A stretch of DNA of 37,055 nucleotides from Verrucomicrobiaceae bacterium (GTDB lineage Bacteria > Verrucomicrobiota > Verrucomicrobiia > Verrucomicrobiales > Akkermansiaceae), in NCBI GenBank assembly GCA_005787565.1, contig SYAP01000088.1:1-37055 (forward strand). The letters are read 5' to 3'. Numbering within the stretch: position 1 is the first letter of the stretch; each line of letters opens with the position of its first letter. Made by a program: the position numbers and the translations under genes. Below the pieces are notes generated by a model, which was not told where the DNA came from, did not search any database, and saw only the letters and a program-made list of their open reading frames with translations. Below, piece by piece: positions 35,553 through 37,055 of this stretch.

Positions 35553-36893
35553 ATGCGCGCCCTCACCCTCCTTATCTCTCTCTCCACCCTCCACGCCGCC
35601 CCATTCAGCATCCAGGTCATCGATCGCTCTAACGGCCAACCCGTCCCCATGGTCGAACTCCGCACCACCCACGACCTCCTCTTCGTCACCGACAACCACG
35701 GCCTCGCCGCCATCGACGCCCCGGAACTCCAAAACCAAGAAATCTACCTCCACCTCTCCAGCCACGGCTACGAACTCAAGCCCGACGGCTTCGGCTTCCG
35801 CGGCGTCCGCGTCACCCCGAAACCCGACGCCTCCCATCGCATCGAAATCGACCGCCTCTCCATCGCCCAACGCATCGGCCGGCTCACCGGTGCAGGCCGC
35901 TTCGCCGAAGGCGAAAAACTTGGCATCCCCGCCCCAGCCCCCGAAACCGGCGTCTTCGGCTGCGATTCCGTCCTCCTCACCCGCCACAACGACCGCCTGT
36001 TCTGGCTCTGGGGAGACACCACCCTCCCCCACTACCCCCTCGGCGTCTTCCATTCCACCGCCGCCACCACCCCGCTCAACCCAATCCCCTCCCCCAAGCC
36101 CCCGATCGCCATCCGATTCGAACTCTTCCGCGACGAAAAAGGCACCCCACGCGGCGTCTCCAACTTCCCAGGACCCGGCCCCACCTGGCTCTCCGGAATG
36201 ATCAGCATTCCCGACGCCAACCAGAAAAACCAACTCGTCGCCACCTACGCCAAAATCGAAAACTCCCTCGACACCTACCAATCCGGCCTCTGCCACTGGG
36301 ACGAAACCACCGAGTCCTTCCGCATCCACCGCACCCTCTGGAACAAAGGCGACGGCCCCCAGCCCAACCTCCCCACCGGCCATCCCCTCATCTGGAAACA
36401 ACCGGGAAAACCCGACACCCTCCTCTTCGGCGACCCCTTCCCAACCCTCTCCATGCCCGCCACCTTCGAAGCCTGGAGCGATCCCTCAACCTGGCAAAAA
36501 CTCACCCCGCCAAGAGAAATCAACACCTCCGAAGACACCACCATCACCCCCCACCGCGGCTCTATCTGCTGGCACCCACACCGCAAGAAATGGCTCACCG
36601 TCTTCACCCAACTCGACGGCAAACCCTCCCACCTCGGCGAGATCTGGTTCGCCCAAGCCGACTCCCCCCTCGGCCCCTGGTCCAAAGCCGTCAAAATCCT
36701 CAGCCACAACAACCAGACCTTCTACAACCCCCGAATTCACCCAGAACTCATCCCCGAAAACGCCAACTACCTCCTCTTCGAAGGCACCTTCACCACCACC
36801 TTCGCCGACCGTGCCATCCCCCTCCCCCGCTACAACTACAACCAAATCCTCTACCGCCTCGACCTAACCGACCCCCGCCTCCCCCACCCCTAA
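35553..36893 (+). CDS. Secreted protein: carboxypeptidase-regulatory-like domain plus beta-propeller
   Basis: A 446-residue protein from ATG. Residues 1-16 are a short signal peptide ending HAA. About 18-105 look like a small beta-sandwich ([36 protein letters not shown]), as in carboxypeptidase regulatory-like domains. From about 125 a propeller-like region follows, with [24 protein letters not shown] (in part), reminiscent of DUF4185 or five-bladed GH43-type folds, and repeated W-rich blades including [17 protein letters not shown]. It is probably a secreted glycan-binding or hydrolase-like protein. Catalytic residues were not identified. The 5' end lies close to the divergent glycosylase gene. 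Confidence 0.6.
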   Translation: MRALTLLISLSTLHAAPFSIQVIDRSNGQPVPMVELRTTHDLLFVTDNHGLAAIDAPELQNQEIYLHLSSHGYELKPDGFGFRGVRVTPKPDASHRIEIDRLSIAQRIGRLTGAGRFAEGEKLGIPAPAPETGVFGCDSVLLTRHNDRLFWLWGDTTLPHYPLGVFHSTAATTPLNPIPSPKPPIAIRFELFRDEKGTPRGVSNFPGPGPTWLSGMISIPDANQKNQLVATYAKIENSLDTYQSGLCHWDETTESFRIHRTLWNKGDGPQPNLPTGHPLIWKQPGKPDTLLFGDPFPTLSMPATFEAWSDPSTWQKLTPPREINTSEDTTITPHRGSICWHPHRKKWLTVFTQLDGKPSHLGEIWFAQADSPLGPWSKAVKILSHNNQTFYNPRIHPELIPENANYLLFEGTFTTTFADRAIPLPRYNYNQILYRLDLTDPRLPHP

Positions 36894-36922
36894 CCCCTCC
36901 CCACCCCCATAACCACAATCCT

Positions 36923-36942
36923 TATTACAGCATATTACAGCA
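36923..36942. repeat. Perfect 10-base tandem duplication in an AT-rich tract
   Basis: TATTACAGCA occurs twice without a gap. It lies 30 bases after the stop of the secreted-protein gene, in a tract (about 36915-36965) much richer in A and T than the surroundings; ATTATTACTTG follows. A 10-base period is one helical turn, so it could be a paired binding site for a regulator of a gene beyond the window edge. No gene is visible from 36894 to 37055. Confidence 0.6.
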
Positions 36943-37055
36943 GACACAAATTATTACTTGCCTTATCCCGGCACCCCCAACCCAGCACCTTACTCATTAC
37001 CCCAACAAGAGACCGGAACACTCCAAACCCCTCACCAACCCATCTCAAAGCCCCC

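Overview
The window looks like chromosomal DNA of a GC-rich, Gram-negative bacterium of the PVC superphylum, most likely a free-living Verrucomicrobium. This is inferred from gene content: a PEP-CTERM protein, tandem bactofilins, a tamB-tamA pair, lpxB, FadL and another beta-barrel, a VC0807-type membrane protein, and a Chlamydia-like permease/DtxR fusion. No rRNA, tRNA or CRISPR array was seen.

Layout. 1-550: the 3' end of an IS200/RAYT-type transposase and a gene-poor gap. 550-2661: a small PEP-CTERM protein, a VC0807-like membrane protein, pterin carbinolamine dehydratase (minus strand) and a BamE-like lipoprotein. 2694-5858: threonine dehydratase, an EthD-family protein and a FadL-type porin. 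5863-9825: an SLC13 permease with RCK_C domains, a RibD-like reductase, a tiny His-rich lipoprotein and lpxB, which carries an in-frame amber codon. 9981-16163: a plus-strand run of a YfgM-like protein, bactofilin, zinc-ribbon bactofilin, nadA, an rsmA-Nudix fusion, glutaminyl cyclase and DUF2071. 16188-22585: a minus-strand block of sucA, sucB, a 98-residue membrane protein, fabV and a small exported protein. 22727-29725: an orphan ABC ATPase, DUF456, then tamB and tamA. 29736-34320: a minus-strand metal-uptake operon (binding protein, outer-membrane barrel, ATPase, permease fused to a DtxR-type metal-sensing domain, second permease) behind an AT-rich palindrome. 34381-36893: DUF3592, 3-methyladenine glycosylase and a secreted beta-propeller-like protein.

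How the genes work together. Envelope biogenesis is prominent: lpxB for lipid A, TamA/TamB for outer-membrane assembly, FadL and a second barrel for outer-membrane transport, and bactofilins for cell shape. SucA and SucB form the 2-oxoglutarate dehydrogenase core. FabV, IlvA, NadA and possibly the RibD-like protein serve lipid, amino-acid and cofactor synthesis. The five-gene metal operon is a complete inner-membrane importer plus a candidate outer-membrane channel, and it carries its own metal-sensing domain, as in chlamydial ytgABCD.

Most notable points: (1) the permease-DtxR fusion with a shortened DNA-binding region and a TTAGCC-N2-GGCTAA palindrome in front of the operon; (2) the amber codon inside otherwise intact lpxB; (3) a dispersed YCTAACR heptamer that occurs in all codon phases, on both strands and over stop codons; (4) the RsmA-Nudix and zinc-ribbon-bactofilin fusions; (5) a SucB with two lipoyl domains and no visible E3-binding domain; (6) a strong C-over-G bias of the plus strand that ignores gene direction and relaxes over the suc-fabV block.
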